Assembly: GCA_904066235.2 (NCBI GenBank)
Contig: CAJFCV020000006.1
Coordinates: 11,346,001 to 11,410,000 of the forward strand
Direction: 5' to 3'
Origin: Bursaphelenchus xylophilus
Lineage: Eukaryota; Nematoda; Chromadorea; Rhabditida; Aphelenchoididae
DNA length: 64,000 nucleotides
Shown here: in pieces, positions 33,270-44,900 of the stretch
How positions within the stretch are numbered: the stretch's first letter is position 1
Layout of the letters: each line of letters starts with the position of its first letter
Notes under the pieces: generated by a model
Told to the model about the DNA's origin: nothing
The model's input: the letters and a program-made list of their open reading frames with translations, nothing else
The model's database searches: none
Translations under genes and position numbers: made by a program

Positions 33270-34839
33270 ATGCTGCTGCAGACATGGCTGATTGTTTTCG
33301 GCGTTTATTTGGTGATATTGTACATGGTGGAGGCGTTTTGCCTCTATTTGATGTTGAATGTGGTCCGATGGAATGGGAGAATCACTGTCGAAGATATGGT
33401 AGGGACTTGAAATTTAATTAGCTTTTAATTTTTTTACGAGAAAACTTTAGAAAAATTGAGAAAAATCGAAAAATTATATTGTTTTAGTCATCAGATAATA
33501 TAAGGTGATATCTCAGCAGCCGACGTTCCGATTTTTGTCAAGTTTTCCCTAAACACTCTCAATAGGCAATAAATTAATCTATGAAAATTTCAGTTCTCAA
33601 TTTGCAAAGAGAGCTGAGATATTCAACGATCATTTTAGCGAGAGAGCACGCGAAATGGGGAGGGTCGGTCAGACAGAAACTGTTTTTTGGCTATAACTCC
33701 CTGGATTTTGCTCGGAAAAAGTTATTTTTTTGTAGAAATGATATACTGTTGGTTAGTAACATGCTGTTATTTTTCTCAGCCAAAAATCAGCGAAAAAATA
33801 TTTTTTTTTATTTTTTTTCACCAGAAATCCCAATAATTTCCGTAAAACCCAAGCTTATGTTCTCAAAAAAGTCTTAATAAATTCTAATCTAAATCTGTCA
33901 CAAGTTTCATCAAAATCCAAGGCGATTTTTTACTAAAAATGTTAATTTCAAATATTTCAGCTCTCTCCGGACGAGATGGTAAATTCAAACCGCGGTGATG
34001 TCTATATAACTTCGAAAAACTTATCATCTTTCCTCTGGATGTGTGCTACCATGATTTTGGCGTTTTTCAACTCACTACTTGGATTGGTCACTCTAAAAAC
34101 ACTGTTTCGGCCGATGGCAAGGTTTCGAAGTAAGTTGTTTTTTTCAAAGCGAAATTTCTCGAACACCCGAAGTGATATTTTCTTCAAATTTGGAGTGAAT
34201 AGTACATCTAAGGCGGGTAGTAACTACTGAAAATTTTGGCTTAAAATTAGCAGGGGGAGCTGAGATATTGAACGATTTTTGTGAACAAGAGAGTACGGAA
34301 AATGCGGAGTGCGGCCAGAGAAAACCGTTTCTTTGGCGGTGCCGTTGGGAATTGGTCGTTTTAAAAATAGATTTTTTGAAGGAAAATAGTGCTGTGGATT
34401 ATGAATGATATCAGTTTTTCATTTTGAAAATTCAAAAAAAAAAAAAAATTTTCGAGATTTTTTGATCTAAAAATAAAAAAAATAATAAAATTTCTGCCAT
34501 GTTTTAGAAAATTTCACACTTAATTTTTCCTAAATTTCATCAAAATTTGAAAAAAAAATGTTCTTTAGGTATGTTATGGATAACTGTTCCAATCTCTTTT
34601 ATTCCCCTTTTCCCCCTACATTTGCTGGATCAAGACCTCTTCGAATGGATAAATGTGATCGTTACGGTATTTGTCGCATCTTCGACTATGCTGACAATTT
34701 CTTTGGCCATCTTTGTTGGCCTAATTGAGAAGGAATTTCATGAAAAAACGACAAAAAAGGTGAATTTTTTGATAAAATTTAAAAATTTTTTGATTTTTTT
34801 CAGGACTGGAGCTTCTGGAACGTGCTGTTTGACACCTAG
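33270..34839 (+). CDS. Small four-helix membrane protein, family not recognised
   Basis: Four exons, 33270-33398, 33961-34129, 34569-34759 and 34804-34839, join in frame to about 174 residues and end WSFWNVLFDT. Hydrophobic segments appear at about residues 5-30 (WLIVFGVYLVILYMVEAFC), 64-87 (FLWMCATMILAFFNSLLGLV), 101-117 (MLWITVPISFIPLFPLH) and 128-152 (VIVTVFVASSTMLTISLAIF), consistent with four membrane spans. Splice sites are good (GTAGGG, GTAAGT, GTGAAT donors; TTTCAG and TTTAG acceptors). Introns 1 and 2 carry dispersed hairpin-family repeats. I do not know its function. A similar-sized four-helix protein lies at 37537-38163, beyond the collagen gene. Confidence 0.7.
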
Positions 34840-35166
34840 ACATGATGATTGAGATATATTTTAGTTTTATCTGTACTGAATATTGCTGTAAAATAGAGAA
34901 AAATAATTTTTTACTGGAAAAGTCATCAAATTTGGCGGAGAATTGTAAATAAATCGAATTTTTGTTTCTGAAATGTACTGAAGTAGCATTCAAAATAAAG
35001 AAGAAGTCATCTCAGCTACTTTGTAAATCTTATTCCATCCTTAAAGTTCAAGGAATTCCGAGAAAATGCATTAAAAATTACCGAAACATCGAAAAATCGG
35101 GGAATTAGGTCAAAATCATCGTATAAAATGTCGCTAAAAGAAAGAAATTAATCAAAAAAAGTAGTC

Positions 35167-37112
35167 ATGTCAAAGGTCTATGTCTACTTCTCAGTAATCG
35201 CAGCAGTAAATCTTACTGTGGTTTTGATAGCACTACTTTCCGGCTCATTTTTGGTCCAAAAGGCGGATTTTGCCAAAAATTTTGCTGAAAAAATGGCAAA
35301 AAACCTTCAAGTAAGGAAAAATTTGTTTGACTATTATATCTTCCTATATGTAGGATGCTCCACGCTATTTTGTAAGACCATTTTCACAATCTTCCGGCCC
35401 TTTTTAGGCCAGAAACAACCTAATTTTCGCCAAAATTCAAGCGCAAAAGGCCAGAAAACCTCGCCAACTTTCGTATACGATAATTCCTGATGTTTGTGGT
35501 GATTGTGCTATCTTATCATGTCCGGCAGGAGATCCTGGACCAGCCGGACCACCTGGGTTGGACGGAATTCCGGGGGAAATCGGGAAAAATGGAAAAGCCG
35601 GCGATGACGGGTATGACGTCATGATTGATGATTTTGAGGAACAACATTGCATTATCTGTCCCAGTGGACCTCCAGGACAACGGTATGAGATTTTTAGCGG
35701 TTGATTTTATTTTACAGGGTAGAAATTGTGGAGAAAATGATTTTTGAGGGGGAAATGGGATTTTTTAACCTTTTTTTGATCAAAATGGTTTAGAAAATTA
35801 GGGATAACTAATGGAAAAATCCAGAATAAACTCCGTATTTTACAATTCGACGGTTCTTTGGTAACTTTTCCTGTTCAATCGGCCTTTTGACGTCTTTTTT
35901 CCTAAATTCCCCATAAAAAACTGATTTTTAAGGAGGAAAAATGGGATTTTTTGATTTTTACATCAAGAAGATTTAGAAAATTAAGAATAAATAATTTAAA
36001 AATTTATTTTATATTTCGTATTTTACAATTTTACCTTTTTTTTGGCCATTTTTCCCTTTCAACCCGCCTTTTCACGTCTTTCTCCCTAAATTCCCCACCG
36101 AAAATACGTTTTTTCTCCATAATTCCCGCCTCTTCCTTTTCTCTCTCCATTCGAAAACAAACCGTCCAGTGCAGCCGGGCGTCGTGGCGGGCGCTTGTAA
36201 ACCAAGTTTCTGGGTGGCTGAGTTTGCGGGAACGGCCCGAGTCAGGACCAAACGGCCTCTGATGGGGCGGCTGTAGACCGAGCGTCCGTTTCAAGGGCGG
36301 CGTCGACAAGGGACGGTGCCCGCAGGGGCTGCAGTTCCTGGTCGGTTAAAGAGGGAAGCACTGGCCCAGGCCCCACAGGGAGCAAGCTAAATTCCCCGCG
36401 CCGTTACAGTGAGCGGATGGCGCTCGCGAGGTCCTCCAACTGGGGTTGCCTGGCTGGGACCGCGACTCGAACTTTTGCAGTTTTTGGAACCTTGATGAGT
36501 CCAAAAGATAGTAAGAAATTGATCATTTTTGAATTTTACAGGGGTTCAGCGGTCGTCAATATGGGTTCAAGAATCCGTTGAAACCTCTAAAATCTACTTT
36601 TCAGCGGTCTTCAAGGAGAACGAGGGATGCCCGGCGAACGTGGCCCTGTCGGTCCTCACGGTCCAGACGGCCTTCCAGGCCGCGCCGGCCATCAAGGAGC
36701 TGCAGGACCCCGCGGCTTCTTCGGACCCAAAGGTCGCCCCGGATTTCGCGGTCCTCCAGGCGATAATTCGATCTCCGGAGTCGGCGTAAAAGGTCCTCGA
36801 GGTGAACCAGGCCCACCCGGCCCTATCGGGCCTCCAGGAATGCCGGGCCGAGCCAATTCCGAAGTGGGCGCCCCAGGATTAACCGGACCGGATGGGAGTG
36901 TCGGATTGCCCGGATATCCCGGGCTTCCTGGACTAGAAGGAGGATTCGGAGAGACTGGGTATCCTGGAGTGCCGGCTAGCTATTGTGCCAGTGATTGCGG
37001 GGTCAGTGAGATTGTGGCTCCGATGGTAATGGGAGATGTATCGATTACCAGTGGAATCTCGCATGTGAATTATAAAAATGAGTATTTTAGAAAGCGATTT
37101 AAGGGGAAATAA
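35167..37112 (+). CDS. Cuticle-type collagen
   Basis: Exons 35167-35310, 35354-35371, 35408-35682 and 36605-37112 join in frame to about 314 residues. Residues 1-35 form the N-terminal membrane or signal region ([20 protein letters not shown]). A basic, protease-site-like RKPRQLSY precedes a Cys knot (CGDCAILSC). Gly-X-Y repeats follow ([19 protein letters not shown]), are interrupted by a Cys-containing acidic spacer ([12 protein letters not shown]), and resume over the last exon ([19 protein letters not shown] and onwards). A C-terminal YCASDCG and a non-collagenous tail end the protein. Exon 2 is an 18-nt microexon, followed by a 36-nt intron. The large intron 35683-36604 contains an SRP RNA gene. 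AATAAA occurs at about 37153. Secreted, trimerises, and is cross-linked into cuticle. Confidence 0.9.
36174..36476 (+). ncRNA. Signal recognition particle RNA (7SL/SRP RNA)
   Basis: The 5' end GCCGGGCGTCGTGGCGGGCG followed by TTGTAAACC and CTGGGTGGCTGAG is the conserved Alu-domain start of metazoan SRP RNA. The central region has the helix 8 signature, GGCCCAGGCC, a short loop, GGGAGCAAGCTAAATTCCCC, which matches the SRP54-binding pattern AGCA/ACT on opposite strands. The 3' part GGTTGCCTGGCTGGGACCGCGACTC closes the long stem. The end is set at the AACTTTT terminator. It is GC-rich in an AT-rich intron and lies on the same strand as the collagen gene that contains it. Boundaries are good to a few bases. 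Confidence 0.92.
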
Positions 37113-37536
37113 AGTGATTCAAGAAAGGTTTGAATTTTTTTGATTGCTATTGAAATAAATTTTTAATGCGGTTTGCACAGTGCATTTCAATTTTTCCACT
37201 AAAAATTTCTTGCCCATTTGTAGGCCATAAATTTCTTCGCACTATGCACTCCAATTGATCCACTAATATCGACTTTGCACTGTGTAGTCCAATTTTTCCA
37301 TTAAAAATTCCTCCGCACTGTGCAGTCCCATCCTTTGCACTGTGCAATCAAATTTTTCCACTAAAAACCCCTTTGCACAGTGCAGTCCCATTTTTAGGCC
37401 AAAAATCTCTTCGCACCGTGCAATCGAAAAATAATGTTGCTGTTTTCGCTGTTCAAAGTAAATAAAAATTAGTTGCATTCGAATCTTATCAGTTTTTATT
37501 ACCAAGACGGCTCAAAAAAAGAGCGGGGAGAGCGGA
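37113..37536. repeat. Diffuse array of GCACAGTGCAGTCC-type repeats
   Basis: Between about 37170 and 37430, roughly six imperfect 40-bp units carry GCAC-GTGCA followed by GTCCCAT or TCCAATT and TTTTTCCACTAAAAA. This is the same family as the denser array at 52815-53455. The remainder is the promoter side of the next gene. Confidence 0.65.
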
Positions 37537-38163
37537 ATGAAATATTCGGAAAAATTGGATTTTTTGAAGACCTACGATGAGGTGGACAATGTAAGTTTTT
37601 TGTAAAATACGATGTATTACATCTTGTTTTTATAAAGAAAATAGCCTTTTAAAAGAATTTGGATCGTATTTTTAGGAGTCGGTTTTTATTTTGGCGATGC
37701 TGGGAGCGTTTTTGAAGATCTGCGCAATTGTTCTTTTGACCGTCTACAATGTGGATAACACCACTTTATTCGCGATGACATTGTCGCTAATCGCGAGTAT
37801 GTCACTGCTGACTGGATATGCCTTCGATTGGAAGTACTTTTATCTGATTTACATTGGAATTTCGGTGAGTTTTTTTGAGAAAAATGATTATTCTTTCAGT
37901 ACTTCCCAATCATCATCATCTACAGCATCCTAATCCAAGGTGAATTCAGCCAAAAGCTGATGCTCTTTCGCTCGTTCACACTGGCAAACGACGGCTTTAC
38001 GGTGACCAGTCTGCTATGCACAGCGGTTTTTGTTCTGTTCATGTTCATGCAGACCGTTTACAATGTCATCGTGTACAAGGGCTTTTTATTTTTAAAAGAA
38101 AACTCTCCTGACTCGGAGGAATTGAGCTCAATTAATAGTAGTGAGAGTGATGATAATGTGTGA
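37537..38163 (+). CDS. Small four-helix membrane protein, family not recognised
   Basis: Three exons, 37537-37590, 37676-37864 and 37900-38163, give about 168 residues. After a charged start (MKYSEKLDFLKTYDEVDN) there are four hydrophobic segments: ILAMLGAFLKICAIVLLTVY, FAMTLSLIASMSLLTGYAF, YFYLIYIGISYFPIIIIYSI and TSLLCTAVFVLFMFMQTVYN. The tail is acidic and Ser-rich (SPDSEELSSINSSESDDNV), which suggests a cytoplasmic C terminus. Introns are short (85 and 35 nt) with consensus ends. AATAAA follows the stop at about 38183. Function unknown; its size and topology resemble the gene at 33270-34839, but I see no clear sequence similarity between them. Confidence 0.75.
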
Positions 38164-38214
38164 TTTGATAAATTGAAGAAAAAATAAAATTTTTTGAAAA
38201 AGTGTAAATTTTGG

Positions 38215-38770
38215 TATCTTACAGTACTCCAAGTGTAACTCATCGATTTTTATGAAACTTGGCACGGGTTATCTACATAGACTGTGTATCAATTCCTGAA
38301 AGTTTTAAGTTGCCCGTTGAAGCGGCAGTCGAGATATTCAACGGTCGTTTTTTTGCGAGAGAGCACGCGAAATGAGGAGAGTCGGCCAGACAAACACTTG
38401 TTTTTGCTCATAATTTTTTTGCTTCTTAACAGAAAAAGATGATTTTTTGTGGAAACAGTGTAGATCAAGCGATCAGTCTGTCGGGAAAATAATGTGGATT
38501 TTTTGCAAAAAAAAAGTTTTTGTTTTCCAGTCTCCAGCCGAGAGCTAGCCGTCTCAAAGCGATGATGGGAGATTCCAAGGCACGACAAATCCACATTATT
38601 TTCCCGGCAGACTGATATTCATAGGTCTTTTTTCGAGAACGAGAGAGCACACGAAATGAAGAGAGAAGGTCAGACAGAAAAACTGTTTTTGCCCGTAACT
38701 TTTTTGATTCCTGACAGAAAAAGATGAATTTTTGTGGAAACATTGTAGACTTATCTAGTAATTTGGCCTG
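38215..38770. repeat. Composite of hairpin-family arms and one GTCGGGAAAATAATG element
   Basis: A CAAGTGCGAC-type family copy (from about 38221, ACTCCAAGTGTAACTC) is interrupted by a complete 38474-38619 element with ends TCAGTCTGTCGGGAAAATAA and TATTTTCCCGGCAGACTGA. The host sequence resumes afterwards with a partial repeat of its preceding segment (GAGAGAGCACACGAAATGA). Confidence 0.7.
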
Positions 38771-38995
38771 AAATTTTCGTACTGAAAATCAAAAAAAAAA
38801 TTTTTTTAATTTTCGAACAAGTTCCGATCAAAAAACCTCGGCTTAAGCCATTCCAAAATTTGCCTTGAACAATGTCAAATAACATTAACAAAAATTTATA
38901 CAAAATTTTGCCGCAAATCTCATCAAAATCTGTGAAATTTATGCTGAATACCCGTAAGAATACATATTGATAACTCAATTTTTAAATCCAAAAAT

Positions 38996-41900
38996 TCAAA
39001 TTCCTGCCGACCAAGAGCGCTGAAGTTGATCAAAGTAGATGTCGCGCTCTTCATGGATCGCAAAGTTCAGCTTTTTCCCGGTTATGGTGTTCACAATTCT
39101 CACCTCTTTTTTCACATCAACCTTATTCCAAACTTGCGGGCACATCAATGTGTAGCGATACAGTGCCATGAACGCCTTTTTCCAGCGGGGAATTCGGTAG
39201 ATCAGGGTGAGAAATGAGGGGATGAAGAGGATGTTCAAGGTGATCAAACAGGTCACGCGGAAAGTGGCGGCGAGCAGCTGAAACGAATTTTTGAAAAGGT
39301 AAAAGAAATATTTAGTAAAATATGTAAAATACGTTTAATGAGGGTCGTGTTTGGTTCGATTGTATGCATGGGGAGGCTAGGAGAAGGCTTGGTTAGTAGA
39401 AGCAACAATTTTAGGATAGCTTATCACCTATTCTGAGGTGTTTTACATGAAGTCAAGCCAATAATATCCAGATAAAAGTACAGATCTTACAAGGGAAGTA
39501 CCCCAAGTGCGACGCTCAGATTTTCTGTAAATTTTGCACACACGTCGAGTATGGACTAAATATCAATTCCTGAAAGTTTTAGCTCGCGCTTTGCGGGCGC
39601 CGCCGAGATACAGAACGATTTTTGCCGCCTAGAGAGCACGCTAAACGTGGAGAGCGGTCAGGGAGAAAAACGCTTTTTGGCCATAACTTTGGCAGTTTCG
39701 TGCGGAAAAATTTGATTTTTTGTAGAAACATTCTCCTTTACAGTTGAAATAGGCATGAAACTTTTCGTGCCGAAATTCGGCAAAAAGTCCTAAATTTTCA
39801 CCGACTTTTGATCTAAAAATCTCGGTTGTTTCTGTAAAGCGCGAGCTAGGATTCTCGCATATATCTTAGAAAAAATTATTCTAAATTTATGCCAAGTTTC
39901 ATCAAAATCTGAGCGTCACACTTCAAGTACTTCCCTTGTTAGTTAATAAAATGCGTGTCGAAACCCATACTCCTATCCGCCATATTATGCTTTACCATTT
40001 TGAGAAAAGTTGGAAGTCAGCACAATCATTTCGCGATCTCAACGAACTTTTCGGCGAAGGAAAAAAATCGGCAGGTGTTTCGCCCAAAGGAGTACAAAAA
40101 GACGTCCACTGTAAGAAGGCTACGTGGTATGTGTGGTGGGACAGAAGAGGAATCATCCACTGGGAAATCGTGTCTTTTTTTTGTTCCTTCGCCGAAAAGT
40201 TCGTTGAGATCGCGGAATGACCGTGCTGACTTCCAACTTTTCTCGAAGTGGTAGAACATAATATGGCGAATATGAGTATGGGTTTCGACTGCCATTTTAT
40301 TAACTAACCAGAAAAGATTATTTTTATAAAAAAACATTAACAAAACGCAAATTTTAACTAACAAAAAACGCGCCAATAAAACCGCCGGATATTTATGAAT
40401 CCACCTTATATATATGAATGATTTTTAGGTGATAAACTATCCAAACACCTGATTAATCTTATTATAACTTCTATTAACTAGGCTATCTTCTAGCCTCATC
40501 CAACGTATACAACGACAAATCAAGGCCATCCAAAGTATCATCAACCTGATCAGAAAAAAAAACAGCGCCATATCAGTCATCGGAAAACCCCGATGACATA
40601 TTCCAAAAATCCTGTTTCCAAACACATCAAAAGACGGTTCGGAACTCAAGTTTACCTTGGATTGGTATAAAAGTATACAAAAAAGCTTCCTTTCTCTTCC
40701 TTACTCAAAAAGCGGCTTTTCGGAAAAGGACTGGGTTCCTTTTCGGACGAGAGAGCGGAGATATTTCTCTGTTTCTCTAACGTTTTTGACGCCTTTTTTT
40801 GCGTCAGAGAACCCGAGAAAATTGAGCGAAACATCTCACATCTCTATCAGTCTGTCGGGAAAATAATGAGAAATTGAAAAATGGTTATATAAACTTTCTA
40901 AATTTTACTGCCACAAATCTGCACAATAAATCGGAAACCTCGGAAACCCTTCAAAAATTTCATTCGTTATAAAGATGTTTTGTTGTACAGAGACCCATTT
41001 TGGCCTAGAATTGACCCTTGAAACCTCCAAAAGTGTCTGTTTTATCAGTCTGTCGGGAAAATAATGAGCAAAACGTCGCTGCGTCAATAGCGTCGCTGAA
41101 GTGAAAAGAAATTTGATTTTGCCGCGAAACAATTCATTTTTCGATGCGATTTTCAATGCGAAATAGTGCTCATTATTTTCCCGACAGACTGATATCAACT
41201 TTGTCGGGAAAATAATGGGGAGTCGTCGCGCTTTGGAATTGTCCATCAGCGCTTAAGATTGGTGCGTAACTATGGCGGGACTTGGAATTTCTCTCTGAAA
41301 AATCCACATTATTTTCCCGACAGACTGGTAGAAGTTTCAATCACAGCCAAAATAAACCTTTGTACGACAAATCCCTTCAAAAACGAATTTATTTTTTGAT
41401 TATTTTTTGATCATTATTTTCCCGACAGACGGATTTAACGAACCAAATTTTTTGGTCCATTACGATTCGTTGTACAGAGGTTTGACTCCATTTTTCAGTT
41501 CTTTTAAAACACTAAAAGAGGTCTACTTACCGGTTCCGAATCCTTCAGCACATAACAAAGCACCACTTGAACCGCCGCTGTAAAGCCGCCACTGCCTCCA
41601 TAGAAAATGCTCCGCCAAATGATCCCGTTCATCCGAATGTTCTCGGACAGTTGGAACTTTTCGCTCAAAGTGTAGCGCCGACTGTTGACCAAGGACACCC
41701 GATATCTCGCCTTGTTCCAATGAACGACCAGAACAAAGAGCTGAAAAGATAAAAATTTTACTATTTATATATACTCATATAACCGTATAGATAACATGGG
41801 AGTGTTTTGAAGAGCAACGCTAAGATAATATATAAATTATTGAAAGTTTTTGCTCTCACTTTGCAGGCGCAGAGGAGATATTCAACGATCTTTGTGGCCG

Positions 41901-44900
41901 AGAGAACACAAAAAGGCGGAGAACGGTCAGAGAGAAAAAACACTTTTTGGCCATATCTCTTATCTTTGCCAATTTTGCATGGAAAAAATCACTTTTTTGT
42001 GAAAAGATTACTCTCTATGGTAGAAATAAGTACGAAACTTTTCATGCGAAAATTCGTAAAAAAAGTGTCTCATTTTTTTCCAATTTCGATCAAAAAATCT
42101 CGCGTTTCTCTGCAAAGCTAAGCATGGCTGTAAACCGGGCCAGCCCGGCCCGGCCCGGGCTTAAATCTCCAACCCCGGCCCGGGCCCGGGCTTGGAAAGT
42201 TTGGAAAGCCCGGCCCGGTTCGGCCCGGAAAATTTTTATACAGGGTGTTTCAAGAAATTCCGCGGAAAGTCGTCGTCGATTTCTCGGCGCTCAGCCACGA
42301 TATCCAAAAAATTTTTTTTGCAGTAGAAAGAATGTAGTGGGCGGTTTTTTGCCTAAAAACATTTTTTTCTACGCCGACGCGGAATGCAGTGTATTCGGCG
42401 GAGACATTTGATAGCTTTTTTGCCAATCCCACTTATCTCAAACGCTTTATTACGAATTTTGACGGTTCAAAAGAGGATGAATCTTGATGATCGAAGGAGG
42501 ATTTGCATATTTCTATGTTTTTCAAGCATTCGGCGAAGGTATGGCGGACGCTTTCCATATCGGCGGAGGCCATAACTCATCTTCGGACAAAGACACAGAG
42601 CTGGGAAATGGCTCGAAATGATTCCTGTGCTCTGGTTAACACCATTCTTCATCATTTCTTATGAAAATCAATTTTTTTCTCAGTTTGGCGGAGGAATCGG
42701 CGGAGGCCATAACACATCTTTGGACAAAGACACAGAGCTGGGGAATTGCTCAAAATGACTCATGTGCTCTGATCAACCCCATCCCTCGTCATTCCTTATG
42801 AAAACCACACTTCTTTTCAGTCTGGCGGAGGAATCGGCGGAGGTCATAACTCACCTTCGGATAAAGATACAGAGCTGGGGAATGGCTCAAAATGACTCAT
42901 GTGCTCTGACTAACCCCACTGTGGAGCGCATGAATCATGTTGAGCAATTTCCCAGCTCTTTATCTTTAACCAAAGATGTGTTATGGCCTCCGCCGATTCC
43001 TCCGCCAAACTGAGAAAAATTTGATTTTCATAAGAAATGATGAGGGATGGTGTTAACTAGAGCACAGGAATCATTTCGAGCCATTTCCCAGCTCTGTGTC
43101 TTTGTCCGAAGATGAGTTATGGCCTCCGCCGATATGGAAAGCGTCCGCCATACCTTCGCCGAATGCTTGAAAAACATAGAAATATGCAAATCCTCCTTCG
43201 ATCATCAAGATTCATCCTCTTTTGAACCGTCAAAATTCGTAATAAAGCGTTTGAGATAAGTGGGATTGGCAAAAAAGCTATCAAATGTCTCCGCCGAATA
43301 CACTGCATTCCGCGTCAGCGTAGAAAAAAATCTTTTTAGGCAAAAAACCGCCCACTACATTCTTTCTACTGCAAAAAAAATTTTTTGGATATCGTGGCTG
43401 AGCGCCGAGAAATCGACGACGACTTTCCGCGGAATTTCTTGAAACACCCTGTACTAGGTTGGAAAGAAAGAAAGCGGGGAATGAAAGGAAAATTATGGCA
43501 AATTTTCGGAAAATGTAAAGAAAATTTAGCAAAACCTTGGTATATAAGGTCACTTTACGTTTGCTATCAGCAGTGTGTTCGAAAAAATGAAAAATTTTGT
43601 CGAAAAAGCTTATTTTTTCCTTTTTTCCGGGCAAAATTCAGATTTCAAAAAAACCGGGCCGGCCCGGGCCGGGCCGGGCCTAAAAATCGAAGCCCGGAGC
43701 CGGGCCGAGAAATTAGTCGGCCCGGCCCGGGCCGGAAAATTTTGCAAAGCCCGGCCCGGAGCCATGCCTATGCAAAGCGCGAGCTAGAAATCCCGCACAT
43801 GTGTTTCGAAAAAAACGCCTAATGAAAACTTTTTAGCCAAGTTTCATCAAAATCCGGGCGTCGAACTTTGCGAAGGGGTCATATTGTAAGTCTCCGCCAA
43901 GTCTCCGCCAAGCCTCCGCCGAACATTCAACGGCTTTGCAAGACCTCTTAGGTACCTCCTACCACCTTTTTTTGGCTTTTTGCCTGTCATAGGCCTCGTA
44001 TCGACCGATGACCCAAAAAGTCGGAACACAGACTGTTTTATAAATTGAACTGGTTTAGGGCCGTTTCAAAACATTAACTACTACATAACAAGTGAAGTGC
44101 TCCAAGTGCGACGTACAGATTTTGATGATTTTTGTCCTTCCTTCTATAAACTTACAATCAAAAAACCAGACGCGACTACAGCCGCAACAACAATGCCATA
44201 AGTGAGCATTCGATCAGCTGAAAATGGAAAAATTATAGTCATCAACCCCATTTTTTCTATAGCCAAAAACTTCTATTTTTTACTGTAATGCGGTACATAT
44301 AAAACGAAAACTTACACAATGTCATGTTATAGATTTTGTCGAAGATCCAGGCAGTAAACAACGCGACCAGCAGCATGGTTACTGTCATTGCGAACAAATG
44401 CGTCTTCCTTTCGTAGTCCACCAACCAGACCGAGGCGCAAGTCCTCTCCATTATTGCGCAATTCAAAAGCACAACCTGAATCGTACAGCCGGTGAAAATG
44501 GAGGTCATCAACGTGCGATACAGCGGTTTGTCCAGGTAAGCCAACATGTTTGACGTTTCTGGAGAGAAAAAGTTAGAGTTAGATAAGTGAACGGAGGTCG
44601 AAAAAAGACGTTTTATCAGTCTGTCGGGAAAATAATGAGCACATCGAAAATCACATCGCCGCCGAGAAAGTGAATAGTGTCGCGGAAAAATCAAATTTCT
44701 CTTTTTTCCAGTTTTTTTTAGATATTATTGGCTTTAGATAGAAGAGAATTTCGGCCCGGCCCGGAAAAGGTCATGTCCAGATGACTCAAAGTTTTAGTAC
44801 TCCAAATGTACAGCCAAGATATTCAACGATCTTTTTAGGCCGAGACATCACGCGAAACACGGAGAGCGGTCAGAGAGAAAACACTTTTATGGGCCATATC

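Larger units (their letters stand above)
41800..43885. mobile_element. Outermost element of a three-level transposon nest (dispersed hairpin family)
   Basis: The left part (41800-42118) has GCAGGCGCAGAGGAGATATTC, CACTTTTTGGCCATATCTC and CTCTATGGTAGAAATAAG; the right part (43771-43885) continues GCAAAGCGCGAGCTAGAAATCC and AAGTTTCATCAAAATCCGGGCG. Removing the hAT element restores a continuous family copy, as the two halves join at TGCAAAGC. Confidence 0.75.

Noticed and set aside
42384..43308. Mirror-image 63-codon frames in the palindrome at 42241-43451
   Set aside because: Identical translations on both strands simply reflect the inverted arms.
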